From assembly GCA_905216195.1 (NCBI GenBank), contig CAJMSX010000011.1:6432-70431 (forward strand): DNA of 64,000 bases. Direction: 5' to 3'. The first letter of the stretch is position 1. Every line of letters starts with the position of its first letter. This DNA comes from an uncultured bacterium (GTDB lineage: Bacteria; Bacteroidota; Bacteroidia; Bacteroidales; Marinifilaceae). A program made the translations under genes and the position numbers. The notes under the pieces are model-generated. The model was not told the DNA's origin. It was given only the letters and a program-made list of their open reading frames with translations, and ran no database searches. Of this stretch, positions 1 to 8,437 are shown piece after piece.

Positions 1-1
1 A

Positions 2-607
2 AGTTTATTTGCGATTGGGGTAGCCTGCCTGGTGCTGGCGAATTTCCAACTGGATAAGATTGCCGTGGAGCCCCTGGTGAAAATCGTGTTGGTGGTGATG
101 GGGGTAAGGTTAGTCAGTTTTATCGTGGGCCGCACTTATTCCGGTATTATTCGTTATACCGGTACCGAAGACGTTTTACGTATATTCTATGTATTGACTG
201 CGGGAGAATTGATTTTATTGCTGATCAATGCCGGTTTTTTTATTTTCGACCAGACCTTTTTCATCCCTTTGGGTTTTTTGTTGATCGAATATATGGTATT
301 GATGTGTGCGATGACCGTCAGTCGTCTGTTTATCAAAATTACTTTTGCTCAGTATGTGGATGCTTCCAAAGCCCGGAAAAACGTTATTATTTGCGGTAGC
401 GATGAATACGGCATGATGGCGAAGCATGCCCTGGATAATGCGGTGGACGCTTCTTACAATATTCTGGCCTTCGTGGATATGAACGACAAAAAAGCCGGGA
501 AAGTGCTGGAAGGAGTGAAAATCTATAAATCGGCGGCTTTACCTTATCTCCTGAAAAGACACAATGTGGATAAGGTGGTGATTGCCAAAAAATTGCTGGC
601 ACAGTAA
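2..607 (+). CDS. N-terminal part of a FlaA1/PglF-type nucleotide-sugar 4,6-dehydratase (left-truncated, frameshifted)
   Basis: The reading frame is open from the first bases, so the true start lies before the window. The visible part carries hydrophobic membrane segments (roughly the first 90 residues) and then a cytosolic CoA-binding-like region ('NVIICGSDEYGMMAKHAL'), as in membrane-anchored UDP-GlcNAc 4,6-dehydratases of the FlaA1/PglF/CapD group. It stops at TAA 605-607, in the linker before the catalytic Rossmann domain. The catalytic half continues in another frame at 582-1856. An A-tract at 587-592 is the likely slip point: losing one A or gaining two would join the halves. It could be a sequencing error, a true pseudogene or a slippage switch. 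Confidence 0.8.
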   Translation, partial: SLFAIGVACLVLANFQLDKIAVEPLVKIVLVVMGVRLVSFIVGRTYSGIIRYTGTEDVLRIFYVLTAGELILLLINAGFFIFDQTFFIPLGFLLIEYMVLMCAMTVSRLFIKITFAQYVDASKARKNVIICGSDEYGMMAKHALDNAVDASYNILAFVDMNDKKAGKVLEGVKIYKSAALPYLLKRHNVDKVVIAKKLLAQ

Positions 608-1856
608 AAAAAGACGTTTGATCGAAACTTGTCTGAAATACAATGTAAATGTGCTGGAGGTACCGCAGTTTGAAAGTTGGATCAACGGAGAACTGAATAT
701 CAAGCATATCAAAAATATTAAGATCGAAGATTTACTGGACCGGGGAGTAATCGAACTGGACGATCAGGCGTTGAGGAAGCAATTGCTCAACAAAGTGATT
801 CTGGTTACCGGCGCGGCAGGTTCTATCGGGAGCGAGATGGTGCGTCAGCTTACTTATTTCAAGCCTTCCCGGATTATTCTTTTTGATGAGGCGGAATCTC
901 CCTTATATGACATACAACTGGAATTGAGTGAAAAATTCCGTTTTAACGATTTCGTTATCGAGATGGGAGATGTCCGGGACTATGCCCGGGTGGAAAGCAT
1001 ATTTGTCAAATACAAACCCGATATTGTGTATCATGCCGCCGCTTATAAGCATGTTCCTATGGTGGAATTATTGCCGATCGAAGGGGTCAAGACCAATATT
1101 TTCGGGACTAAAAACGTGGCCGATCTGGCGGTGCGTTTCGGTTGCGATAAGTTTGTGATGATTTCTACCGATAAAGCTGTCAATCCGACCAATGTGATGG
1201 GATGTACCAAACGAATCGCCGAGATTTACATCCAATCGCTCAACAGCAGGTCGAAGACTTGTTTTATTACGACCCGTTTCGGGAATGTGTTGGGATCCAA
1301 CGGTTCGGTAATCCCCCGTTTTACCCGTCAAATCGAAGAGGGAGGGCCGGTGACGGTAACCCATCCCGATATTACCCGTTTCTTTATGACGATACCCGAA
1401 GCTTGCCAATTGGTTCTGCAGGCGGGAGCTTTGGGAGAAGGGGGCGAGATTTTTGTGTTTGATATGGGCGAAAGCGTGAAGATTGTGGACCTGGCCCGGA
1501 AAATGATCAAGCTGTCCGGTTTCGAAGTGGGGAAAGACATTCATATCGTATTTACCGGATTGCGTCCGGGTGAAAAATTGTATGAGGAAGTATTGAACGT
1601 GAAGGAAACCACTCTTCCGACTCCTCATAAGCGGATTAAAAGAGCCAAAGTGCGGGAGTACGATTTCGAGGAAATCAAAAATGAGGTGATAAAACTCCAG
1701 GCGGTTGTGGAAACCGGAAAAACTTTCGATGTCGTCCGCCAGATGAAACTCATTGTTCCCGAATTCATATCTAAAAATTCGATTTACGAAGAAATTGATT
1801 TTCGGCTCGAAGCCAGTAAAGTGGACCAATTGGTAGAAAAAGCCGTGAAGGAATAA
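582..1856 (+). CDS. Catalytic part of the same FlaA1/PglF-type nucleotide-sugar 4,6-dehydratase
   Basis: This is the C-terminal catalytic domain of the long-form UDP-GlcNAc 4,6-dehydratases, which make the 4-keto-6-deoxy precursor of QuiNAc, FucNAc or bacillosamine. The NAD-binding glycine motif 'GAAGSIG' is at residues 77-83 of this frame, followed by 'HAAAYKHVPMVE', 'STDKAVNPTNVMG' and 'TRFGNVLGSNGSVIP', all typical of the family. The first few residues from ATG 582 are probably out of frame; homology begins near 'KKRRLIETCL'. The intact family protein is about 600-650 residues, so this is half a gene unless the frameshift upstream is an error. It lies 29 nt before upxY in the head module. 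Confidence 0.85.
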   Translation: MPKNCWHSKKRRLIETCLKYNVNVLEVPQFESWINGELNIKHIKNIKIEDLLDRGVIELDDQALRKQLLNKVILVTGAAGSIGSEMVRQLTYFKPSRIILFDEAESPLYDIQLELSEKFRFNDFVIEMGDVRDYARVESIFVKYKPDIVYHAAAYKHVPMVELLPIEGVKTNIFGTKNVADLAVRFGCDKFVMISTDKAVNPTNVMGCTKRIAEIYIQSLNSRSKTCFITTRFGNVLGSNGSVIPRFTRQIEEGGPVTVTHPDITRFFMTIPEACQLVLQAGALGEGGEIFVFDMGESVKIVDLARKMIKLSGFEVGKDIHIVFTGLRPGEKLYEEVLNVKETTLPTPHKRIKRAKVREYDFEEIKNEVIKLQAVVETGKTFDVVRQMKLIVPEFISKNSIYEEIDFRLEASKVDQLVEKAVKE

Positions 1857-1885
1857 GTAAATCTCATCTAATTTTAATCTGGAAG

Positions 1886-2395
1886 ATGGAACATTTTTAT
1901 TCCTGGTATGCGGTGTATACGGCTTCCCGGGCAGAGAAAAAGGTGAAGGAAAGATTGGATGAGGCCGGAATTGAAAATTACCTGCCGTTGCGTACGGAGG
2001 TCCGTATATGGAGCGACCGGAAAAAAAAAATAACTTTTCCGTTGATAGCCGGTTATATTTTTGTCAGAATTACTGCCGGGGAATATTTGAAAGTATTGAA
2101 TATTGCCGGGGTGGTTGCTTTTTTGCGGGAGAAATCCGTTCCTGCCGTTATTCCCGACGATCAGATACACCGCCTGCGGATGATGGTCGAATATGCCATT
2201 GACGAGGTGGAGTTTTCAACCCATCCCGTAAAAATCGGGGATCATGTGATGGTGAAACAGGGAAATCTGGAAGGATTGATCGGAGAATTGGTGGAAATCC
2301 GCGGCAAATATAAAATAGCGATTCGTTTACAATATTTCGGTTGCGCTTTGACCACTATTCCTTTAGGTTGGGTGGAAAAAATAGAAAAAGATTGA
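1886..2395 (+). CDS. upxY: UpxY-like NusG-family transcription antiterminator
   Basis: A 169-residue NusG paralogue. The NusG N-terminal (NGN) domain covers about residues 5-105 ('WYAVYTASRAEKKVKERL', 'FPLIAGYIFVRI') and a KOW motif covers about 117-143 ('IGDHVMVKQGNLEGLIGEL'). In Bacteroides, UpxY proteins stop RNA polymerase from terminating in the leader of their own polysaccharide operon, so the same job is expected here for the long export and biosynthesis transcripts. Its place right before the Wza-like and Wzz genes fits. No UpxZ-like partner gene is visible beside it. The ATG at 1886 is the natural start, as the NGN fold begins a few residues later. Confidence 0.9.
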   Translation: MEHFYSWYAVYTASRAEKKVKERLDEAGIENYLPLRTEVRIWSDRKKKITFPLIAGYIFVRITAGEYLKVLNIAGVVAFLREKSVPAVIPDDQIHRLRMMVEYAIDEVEFSTHPVKIGDHVMVKQGNLEGLIGELVEIRGKYKIAIRLQYFGCALTTIPLGWVEKIEKD

Positions 2396-2416
2396 TAAAA
2401 AGCGCGACAGATTTTT

Positions 2417-2443
2417 TTTGTTAAAGGTTTTTGGGTAATTTTG
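2417..2443 (+). promoter_or_regulatory. Candidate Bacteroidota promoter before the export gene
   Basis: TTTG at 2417-2420 and TAATTTTG at 2436-2443 match the Bacteroidota -33 (TTTG) and -7 (TAnnTTTG) elements. The 15-nt gap is shorter than the usual 19-21 nt, so activity is uncertain. It lies between upxY and the Wza-like gene and would leave a leader of about 120 nt. Confidence 0.45.
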
Positions 2444-2568
2444 GACGCCTAAAACGGAGGTTCGGATTGTGAAATACACACAGCGGATTGAAAATCCGAA
2501 AATTTTCGGGACTTGATGTAAAGGGTATTCCGGTCGGGTAGAGAATCATGATTAAAATATAAAAAGAA

Positions 2569-5022
2569 GTGAAGAAATTAGCGTTATTTTTATTGTTGCT
2601 GATGTGGGGTGCTTTAGAGGCATTTTCGCAAGTTTCAGATGACCAGGTGATTAAGATGGTTCGAGAAGCTCAGCAACAGGGGTTGGGACAACAGGAGATA
2701 GCGGTGATGCTGATACAAAAAGGGGTCACCAAGGAGCAAATCCTGCGTTTAAAGACGGCTTATGAAAAGGGAACTCTTAACCTGGAAGGGGCAGACCAGA
2801 AAGTGCAGCAACAGCAGGTAAGAGAGAGAAGTGTCTCGGGGGAACAGCCCGGAAAAGAAACGCAGATCCTTCAGGAACAAAAAGTAGACGGAGACAAGGC
2901 CGGTTTACCGGATTTGAAATCCCTTTCCGCTCAGATGGATAAAGAAAAGAAAGGACAGGCCGGGCCGAACGATGTTTACGGGCGGAATATTTTCAATAAT
3001 GCTTTACTTACCTTCGAACCGCGTTTAAATATCGCTACCCCGGATAATTATGTGTTGGGACCGGAGGACGAGGTAATCATCGATGTGTGGGGAGCTTCGG
3101 AGAATACATTGCGGCAGGTGATTTCTCCGGACGGAAATATTATTGTGGCAGGGATCGGTCCGATCCAACTGAGCGGGCTGACGGCGGAACAGGCTAATAA
3201 GCGGATCAAACGGGAATTTGAAAAAATTTATGCGGGAATCGGAGCCGGAAATACCTTTGTCAAGCTGAGTTTGGGAAATATCCGCAGCATACAGGTGAAT
3301 GTCATGGGAGAAGTGGCGGTTCCGGGAACCTATACGCTGCCTTCTCTGGCTTCTCTTTTTCATGCTTTGTATCATGCCGGAGGGGTAAGTAAGATCGGCT
3401 CCCTGAGAAGTATAAAGATCTACAGGTCGGGGAAAGAAGTTGCCGATGTGGATGTTTATGATTATATCATGGAGGGGAAAACCGATCAGAATATTATCCT
3501 TCAGGACGGGGATGTTGTAGTAGTGGAACCTTATCAGAACCTGGTGAGGATAGAGGGAAGGATTAAAAGACCGATGATCTACGAATTGAGGAATCACGAA
3601 AACCTGGAGAATTTGTTCGGATATGCGGGAGGGTTTACGGGAGACGCCTATAAAGAAACGGTGCGTATCATTCGGAAGAGCGGAAGAGAACTTCAGGTAT
3701 ACAATATAGATAAAGAGGATTTTGCACATTTTGAATTGACGGACGGGGACCAGGTGACCATCGGAGGCATATTGCCCCGTTTTGAAAATAAGGCGGAAAT
3801 CAAAGGAGCCGTATTCCGGGAAGGATTGTATGCGATAGGTGATAAGATCCGGACCTTGAAACAACTGATCGATAAAGCGGAAGGGGTGAGAGGAGACGCT
3901 TTCTTGAACCGGGCCGTTCTGTACCGGGAAAAACCGGACCTTACGATCGAAGTCATGGCTGTAGACATGGCCGCCTTGCTGAATGATGAAATCGAGGATA
4001 TTCCGTTAAAGAAAAACGATGTATTGTATATTCCTTCCATTTTTGATTTGCAGGAAGATTATACCATAGCCGTGAAGGGGGCGGTCGGATATCCGGGCAC
4101 TTATAAATATGTGGACAATATGACGCTGGAGGATGCCGTCGTGCAGGCCGGGGGCTTACTGGAGTCAGCTTCTACCGTAAAGGTAGATGTGGCGAGGCGG
4201 ATTAAGAATCCCAAAAGTACGGAAGTCGGTGAAATACGGGCGGAAACTTTTACTTTTACCCTCAAGGACGGATTGGTGGTGGAAGGTCCGGCGGAATTTA
4301 CCTTGAAGCCTTTCGACGAAGTGTATATCCGTCGTTCTCCGGGGTATCAGAAGCAACAAAATGTATTTATACGAGGAGAAGTGATGTTCGGCGGGGAGTA
4401 TACGCTGGTGAAAAAAGGGGAAAGGCTTTCCGACCTGGTGAAAAAAGCGGGAGGACTTACTTCCGAAGCTTATCCCGAGGGAGCTCGCCTGATCCGGCGG
4501 AAGACCGAAGATGAGCTGGCTAAAGAGCGGACCTTATTGAAATTGGTGCAACAGGGAGGGAAGGATTCCATCGATATCAAGCAATTGGATTTAGGGGAAA
4601 ATTATCCGGTGGGAATTGAATTGGAGGAAGCTTTGAATAATCCGGGGTCTAATTTCGACGTGATCCTGAAAGAAGGGGATTTGCTGGAAGTACCGGAATA
4701 CAACGGAACCGTTAAGATCAGCGGTGCGGTCATGTATCCCAACACGGTGGTATTTAAGGACAAAGCCAAGTTGAGTTACTACATCAGCCAGGCGGGGGGA
4801 TATGCCCAGCGGGCGAAAAAGAACCGGGCGTTTGTTATCTACATGAACGGTACGGTGGCTTTGGCCAAGGGAACCCGCACGAAAATCAAGCCCGGTTGCG
4901 AGATTATCGTACCGACGAAACAGCCTCGTAAAGGTATGAGTCTGACCGAAATTATGAGCCTGGCTTCATCGACCACCTCGATGGCGGCGATGGTTACTTC
5001 TATTCTGAATATGACAAAATAA
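2569..5022 (+). CDS. Wza-like polysaccharide export protein with repeated SLBB domains
   Basis: An 817-residue outer-membrane polysaccharide export protein. Residues 1-20 form a signal peptide ending 'EAFSQ'. A charged Gln-rich stretch follows (about 75-135), then the Poly_export domain near 159-240 ('VLGPEDEVIIDVWG', 'SPDGNIIVAGIGPI'). I count six SLBB-like repeats after it, each with a G-x-(V/A)-x-x-P/G-x-(Y) strand and a later 'AGG' (for example 'GEVAVPGTYTL', 'GAVGYPGTYKY', 'GEVMFGGEYTL'). The last residues are hydrophobic. E. coli Wza is about 380 residues; the multi-SLBB long form is usual in Bacteroidota. The start is GTG 2569 because the nearest ATG upstream (2549) meets a stop at once. 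Confidence 0.92.
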   Translation: MKKLALFLLLLMWGALEAFSQVSDDQVIKMVREAQQQGLGQQEIAVMLIQKGVTKEQILRLKTAYEKGTLNLEGADQKVQQQQVRERSVSGEQPGKETQILQEQKVDGDKAGLPDLKSLSAQMDKEKKGQAGPNDVYGRNIFNNALLTFEPRLNIATPDNYVLGPEDEVIIDVWGASENTLRQVISPDGNIIVAGIGPIQLSGLTAEQANKRIKREFEKIYAGIGAGNTFVKLSLGNIRSIQVNVMGEVAVPGTYTLPSLASLFHALYHAGGVSKIGSLRSIKIYRSGKEVADVDVYDYIMEGKTDQNIILQDGDVVVVEPYQNLVRIEGRIKRPMIYELRNHENLENLFGYAGGFTGDAYKETVRIIRKSGRELQVYNIDKEDFAHFELTDGDQVTIGGILPRFENKAEIKGAVFREGLYAIGDKIRTLKQLIDKAEGVRGDAFLNRAVLYREKPDLTIEVMAVDMAALLNDEIEDIPLKKNDVLYIPSIFDLQEDYTIAVKGAVGYPGTYKYVDNMTLEDAVVQAGGLLESASTVKVDVARRIKNPKSTEVGEIRAETFTFTLKDGLVVEGPAEFTLKPFDEVYIRRSPGYQKQQNVFIRGEVMFGGEYTLVKKGERLSDLVKKAGGLTSEAYPEGARLIRRKTEDELAKERTLLKLVQQGGKDSIDIKQLDLGENYPVGIELEEALNNPGSNFDVILKEGDLLEVPEYNGTVKISGAVMYPNTVVFKDKAKLSYYISQAGGYAQRAKKNRAFVIYMNGTVALAKGTRTKIKPGCEIIVPTKQPRKGMSLTEIMSLASSTTSMAAMVTSILNMTK

Positions 5023-5062
5023 TTTACTGCCTTATCGGTAGTTATCATTACGATGAGTATAA

Positions 5063-6211
5063 ATGGAAACAGATAAATTGAACCAAACTCCCAGTCCTAA
5101 TTCTTCCAGTGAGGAAATCGATTTGGTAGAGATCATCCGGAAACTCTGGAGAAACCGGAAATTGATTATCCGGGTGACTTTGATCTTTATGGTATTGGGT
5201 GTTTTAGTGGCTTTATTCAGTTCTAAGGTCTATACAGCCGGTTGTACGATGGTCCCTCAGTCTACGGATAAAAAGATGGGGGGAAGTTTAAGCGGTTTGG
5301 AGGCTATGGCCGGGATCAACTTGGGCGATATAAGTGGAGGAGAAGTTTTGTCTCCCAAAATCTATCCCAAGATTTTGTCGAGCGTTCCTTTCCAGAAGGA
5401 TGTAATGAAAACTCCGCTGAATTTTGAAGAATATGAACAGCCGGTCATTCTGTTGGATTATTATACGAACGAGGATTATCAGAAATTCAGTTTGATTGGA
5501 ACGCTGGTAAAGTATACCATCGGTTTGCCTGGGGTTATTATTACTGCCATCCGGGGGGAAGAGCCGGAACCGGTATATCCCGTAACTTCTTCCGGTAAAA
5601 ATAAAATACAGAGTTTTACCAAGGATGAATTCGAATGCTCGAAAGTTTTAGAAAAAATTATCGGCCTCAGCCTGAACGATAAGGACGGTTATGTGAAATT
5701 GAGTGTGGATATGCCCGAACCCTTCGTGGCCGCTCAGTTGGCGGAGAGAGTTCAGACTTTGCTGCAAAAGTACATTACCGAATTCAAGATCGAGAAAGTA
5801 CAGTCGAACCTGGATTTTGTGCAGGGGCGTTATGATGATGCCAAACAGGATTTCGAAGCGATTCAGGAAGAACGGGCTGCTTTTCGTGATGCGAATAAAA
5901 ACATTACTTCCGCTAAAGCTCAAACGGAACAGGAAAAACTGGATACCCGGTATAATCTGGCTTTGAGTGTATATACGGAATTAGCCAAACAGTTGGAACA
6001 AGCTAAAATCCAGGTCAAGGAGACCACTCCTATATTAACGGTCGTCGATCCGGTCACCATACCGATCGAACGTTCGAAACCCAAACGGGCGCTGATTTGT
6101 ATCATGTTTACTTTTTTGGGCGGATTTGCCGGGATCGGATTGGTATTGGCTTTACCGTTTCTGGCCAACATTTCCGGCAACGAGAAATTGCGGAAAATGG
6201 TAAAGGAATAA
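5063..6211 (+). CDS. Wzz/GumC-type chain-length determinant protein
   Basis: A 382-residue inner-membrane protein with the Wzz layout: one membrane segment near residues 35-53, a periplasmic domain with a long coiled-coil stretch (about 255-315, rich in E/K/Q), and a second membrane segment near 346-368 preceded by the Pro-rich 'PIERSKPKRA'. No cytosolic tyrosine-kinase domain is fused, so it is a chain-length regulator and not a full BY-kinase. It follows the exporter by 40 nt and is the last gene of the head module before the terminator at 6234-6268. It probably serves both the A and B pathways, since neither has its own copy. Confidence 0.9.
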   Translation: METDKLNQTPSPNSSSEEIDLVEIIRKLWRNRKLIIRVTLIFMVLGVLVALFSSKVYTAGCTMVPQSTDKKMGGSLSGLEAMAGINLGDISGGEVLSPKIYPKILSSVPFQKDVMKTPLNFEEYEQPVILLDYYTNEDYQKFSLIGTLVKYTIGLPGVIITAIRGEEPEPVYPVTSSGKNKIQSFTKDEFECSKVLEKIIGLSLNDKDGYVKLSVDMPEPFVAAQLAERVQTLLQKYITEFKIEKVQSNLDFVQGRYDDAKQDFEAIQEERAAFRDANKNITSAKAQTEQEKLDTRYNLALSVYTELAKQLEQAKIQVKETTPILTVVDPVTIPIERSKPKRALICIMFTFLGGFAGIGLVLALPFLANISGNEKLRKMVKE

Positions 6212-6233
6212 ACGAAAATCGTCTTCCTATAGA

Positions 6234-6268
6234 AAAGGCAACTAATTCCCTGCGAAATAGTTGCCTTT
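6234..6268. terminator. Bidirectional intrinsic terminator
   Basis: A perfect 11-bp stem, AAAGGCAACTA (6234-6244) with TAGTTGCCTTT (6258-6268), encloses a 13-nt loop. A-rich and T-rich flanks on the two sides let it work in either direction. It sits between the convergent wzz and wbuC genes. Confidence 0.85.
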
Positions 6269-6358
6269 GTTTATCGTTAGATATCCATCCCCTTAAAGTG
6301 TAGGGACTGAAAGAAAATTATCCTTATAAAAACCTGGTTCCAGCTAGCGGGAGTGAGT

Positions 6359-6754
6359 TTACTCCAGGATATTTTCCGCCGTTAACGGCAGATAGGGACC
6401 GTCTTTTATTTCGAATATGACGGTTTCCGGTTCCAATACTTCCAGGGTATGCCATTGGCCGGGGGGTATATGTACTCCCAAACAGTTTGCCGTAGGGCAC
6501 AATTCAACAGATTCCGTTATTTCTTTTCGGTCGTTATAAAACAGCACCCGGATTTTCCCCCGGAGAATCAGATACGTTTCGGCAGTGTGCGTATGCCGGT
6601 GTATCGGTAATTCTGTCCCAGGTTCCAGGGCATTCAGGAGACGTTGGGCTTTTGCGTCCGGAGCGTCGTGAAAATTATAGTTCATTCTCCGCCTGGGGCT
6701 TTCCTGGGCTTTTTTACTGACTTGGTCGAGTAGTTCGCGATCGATTAATTTCAT
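6359..6754 (-). CDS. wbuC: WbuC-family cupin protein
   Basis: A 131-residue single-domain cupin. The metal-binding cluster is visible as His52, His54, His56 and Glu59 in 'IHRHTHTAET', with His102 in 'PPGQWHTLEV'. WbuC proteins accompany L-FucNAc O-antigen clusters (E. coli O26 order: FucNAc genes, wbuB, wbuC); their exact role is not settled. Here the gene is separated from the formyltransferase by 240 nt, in which I see no clear promoter, and from wbuB by five genes. It is the last gene of cluster A. Confidence 0.88.
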   Translation of the reverse strand: MKLIDRELLDQVSKKAQESPRRRMNYNFHDAPDAKAQRLLNALEPGTELPIHRHTHTAETYLILRGKIRVLFYNDRKEITESVELCPTANCLGVHIPPGQWHTLEVLEPETVIFEIKDGPYLPLTAENILE

Positions 6755-6994
6755 TTTGACTTTCCTTTATTGAATGTGTCGGAAAAATCGGTAGCTTTTC
6801 TTTTTTCCGGACGTAAATGAACCTATTTTTTCTTAAAAAAACAATTATTCGGGTCGGGGAAAGCAGAAACGGATTTTAGGTGTCATTTACTTGCAGAGGG
6901 AAACCGAAAGTAAAAAAATGGTTTACTGAATGCGGTTTGAAGGAAAATTTTGCGGAGGATGGAATAAAATAGATGCCCCGATAGATAGGTATAA

Positions 6995-7834
6995 TTAACA
7001 GGGGGAGATTTGCTCCGTTTCAAAATCTTCCAAAATCAGGTAACCGTTTTTAAAGCGTTGATAGTTTCCGCCGGCCGGCTGTTCCCGGCTGATTGCCGCT
7101 TTCCAGATAACGATCTTTTTATCGTTGCAGAGCAGGTAAGCTCCCGGATAAGGATGAGTCACCGCTCTTACCATTCTTTCGGCATATTCCACCGTCATAT
7201 CCCCGGTAAGCAAGCCGTCTTCCGGTTTGCGTCCTTCCCAGTAGGTAGCTTTTGTTTCATCCTGTTTTTCCCATTTCACTTCTCCTTTTATCAATTTGGG
7301 GTAGACCGAAGCGATCAACTCTTCATGAGCCTTATTCACTTTTTCGTATAAGGTAGAGGCTGTTTCATCCGGAAGAAGCGGTATTTTAAGCTGAGCGACG
7401 ATCTCACCGGTATCTATCCCTTCGGAAAGTTTGAACATCGTGACCCCGGTATACTCCAATCCCTTGAGAATCGCCCAGGGAATAGCGGCCCTCCCCCTTC
7501 CTTCCGGTAACAGCGTAGGGTGAATGCCTAGAGCTCCCGTTTTCGGAGCCGAAAGCACTTCGGGGCCGGCAATTTGCGACCAACCGATAACAAAAAGCCA
7601 ATCGATTTCCTCTTCTTTGAGGGCATCGATAACCTCCCGGTCATTGATGTGATTTATTTTCAGGAGAGGAATCTGATGTTTCCGGGCAAAATCGTCCAGG
7701 TAAATCCGTCCGGACTTCCGGGTGGCTTTGTGATCCTTCAGGGTCACCAGAAGATCCAGTTTACCGCCGGTTTCGTATATTTTTTCTATACAGGATAATC
7801 CGAGTTGGACACAGGTAACAAAAGCAAATTTCAT
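6995..7834 (-). CDS. Sugar N-formyltransferase (formyl-THF dependent, Met-tRNA formyltransferase-like fold)
   Basis: A 279-residue formyltransferase. The core motif 'GIHPTLLPEGRGRAAIPW' (residues 103-120) holds His105, and 'EGIDTGEI' holds Asp141, two members of the usual Asn-His-Asp catalytic set. The Asn two residues before His is replaced by Gly103, a variant I also recall from other polysaccharide-locus formyltransferases. It should transfer a formyl group from N10-formyl-THF to an amino-sugar nucleotide. The neighbouring PIG-L deacetylase (8438-9127) could supply the free amine, so this block may swap N-acetyl for N-formyl. Confidence 0.8.
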   Translation of the reverse strand: MKFAFVTCVQLGLSCIEKIYETGGKLDLLVTLKDHKATRKSGRIYLDDFARKHQIPLLKINHINDREVIDALKEEEIDWLFVIGWSQIAGPEVLSAPKTGALGIHPTLLPEGRGRAAIPWAILKGLEYTGVTMFKLSEGIDTGEIVAQLKIPLLPDETASTLYEKVNKAHEELIASVYPKLIKGEVKWEKQDETKATYWEGRKPEDGLLTGDMTVEYAERMVRAVTHPYPGAYLLCNDKKIVIWKAAISREQPAGGNYQRFKNGYLILEDFETEQISPC

Positions 7835-7867
7835 GAGTGGTAAGGTGTAATATGAATCATCAACCTC

Positions 7868-8434
7868 TTAATAGGTAGGAGGCTCTTTCGTCAGATAGGA
7901 TAAGGTCTTTAAAATCACTTTTACGTCATTGACAAAGGTGATGTGCCGGGCATACCGGTTGTCCCAGTCTGCTTTCACACGATTGGGCATATTATCGTAA
8001 GACATGACCTGAGCCAGGCCGGTCAGCCCGGGTTTGCAACTGTAGGCGCCCCCTTCGAGCCTTAGTGTGATCAGTTCGGACTGGGTGGGCAGGCAGGGAC
8101 GGGGCCCGATCAAGCTCATATCGCCTTTAAAAATATTGATGAGCTGAGGTAATTCGTCGATATTGGTCCTCCGGATAAACTTTCCGAATTTAGTTATCCG
8201 GATTTTATGGACTTCTTTAGATTCCACGTTAGCCGTATTTACCGGCATGCTACGAAACTTAAGAATCCTGAAATGGCGTGCTCCCTTGCCGACCCGTTCC
8301 TGAACAAACAAAACGGGTCCACCGTCCTGTAATTTGATAATCACGGCTATCACCAGCAAAAAAGGGGAAAGAAGAAGCAGTACTCCCAGAGAGGCCAGTA
8401 TATCGATGAGCCGCTTGAAAAAACGTCTGTACAT
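7868..8434 (-). CDS. Priming sugar-phosphate transferase (WcaJ/PglC family)
   Basis: A 188-residue monotopic phosphoglycosyl transferase of the small PglC-like form. One hydrophobic segment lies at about residues 8-32. Family motifs follow: 'VLFVQERVGKG', 'FRILKFRSM', 'TNIDELPQLINIFKGDMSL', 'IGPRP' and 'KPGLTGLAQV'. It transfers a sugar-1-phosphate from a nucleotide sugar to undecaprenyl phosphate and so starts the cluster A repeat. It lies next to the deacetylase and formyltransferase, which suggests that these three genes and the upstream epimerases make and mount the first sugar. Confidence 0.9.
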   Translation of the reverse strand: MYRRFFKRLIDILASLGVLLLLSPFLLVIAVIIKLQDGGPVLFVQERVGKGARHFRILKFRSMPVNTANVESKEVHKIRITKFGKFIRRTNIDELPQLINIFKGDMSLIGPRPCLPTQSELITLRLEGGAYSCKPGLTGLAQVMSYDNMPNRVKADWDNRYARHITFVNDVKVILKTLSYLTKEPPTY

Positions 8435-8437
8435 TTT

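Noticed and set aside
606..612. Slippage in the seven-A tract as the cause of the frameshift
   Set aside because: The TAA stop at 605-607 begins with a T before this tract, so changing the number of A there does not remove it; the shift must lie upstream, probably at 587-592.
1068..1829. A 253-codon open frame antisense to the first dehydratase
   Set aside because: It lies entirely within the conserved coding sequence on the other strand, has low-complexity His/Phe-rich composition and no recognisable motif.
3025..3864. A 279-codon open frame antisense to the exporter gene
   Set aside because: A shadow of the SLBB coding frame; no start context, no motif, and inside a well-supported gene.
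6780..6809. CGGAAAA/TTTTCCG as a terminator upstream of wbuC
   Set aside because: The stem is A/T-rich with a long loop and no T-run on the minus strand after it; support is too weak.
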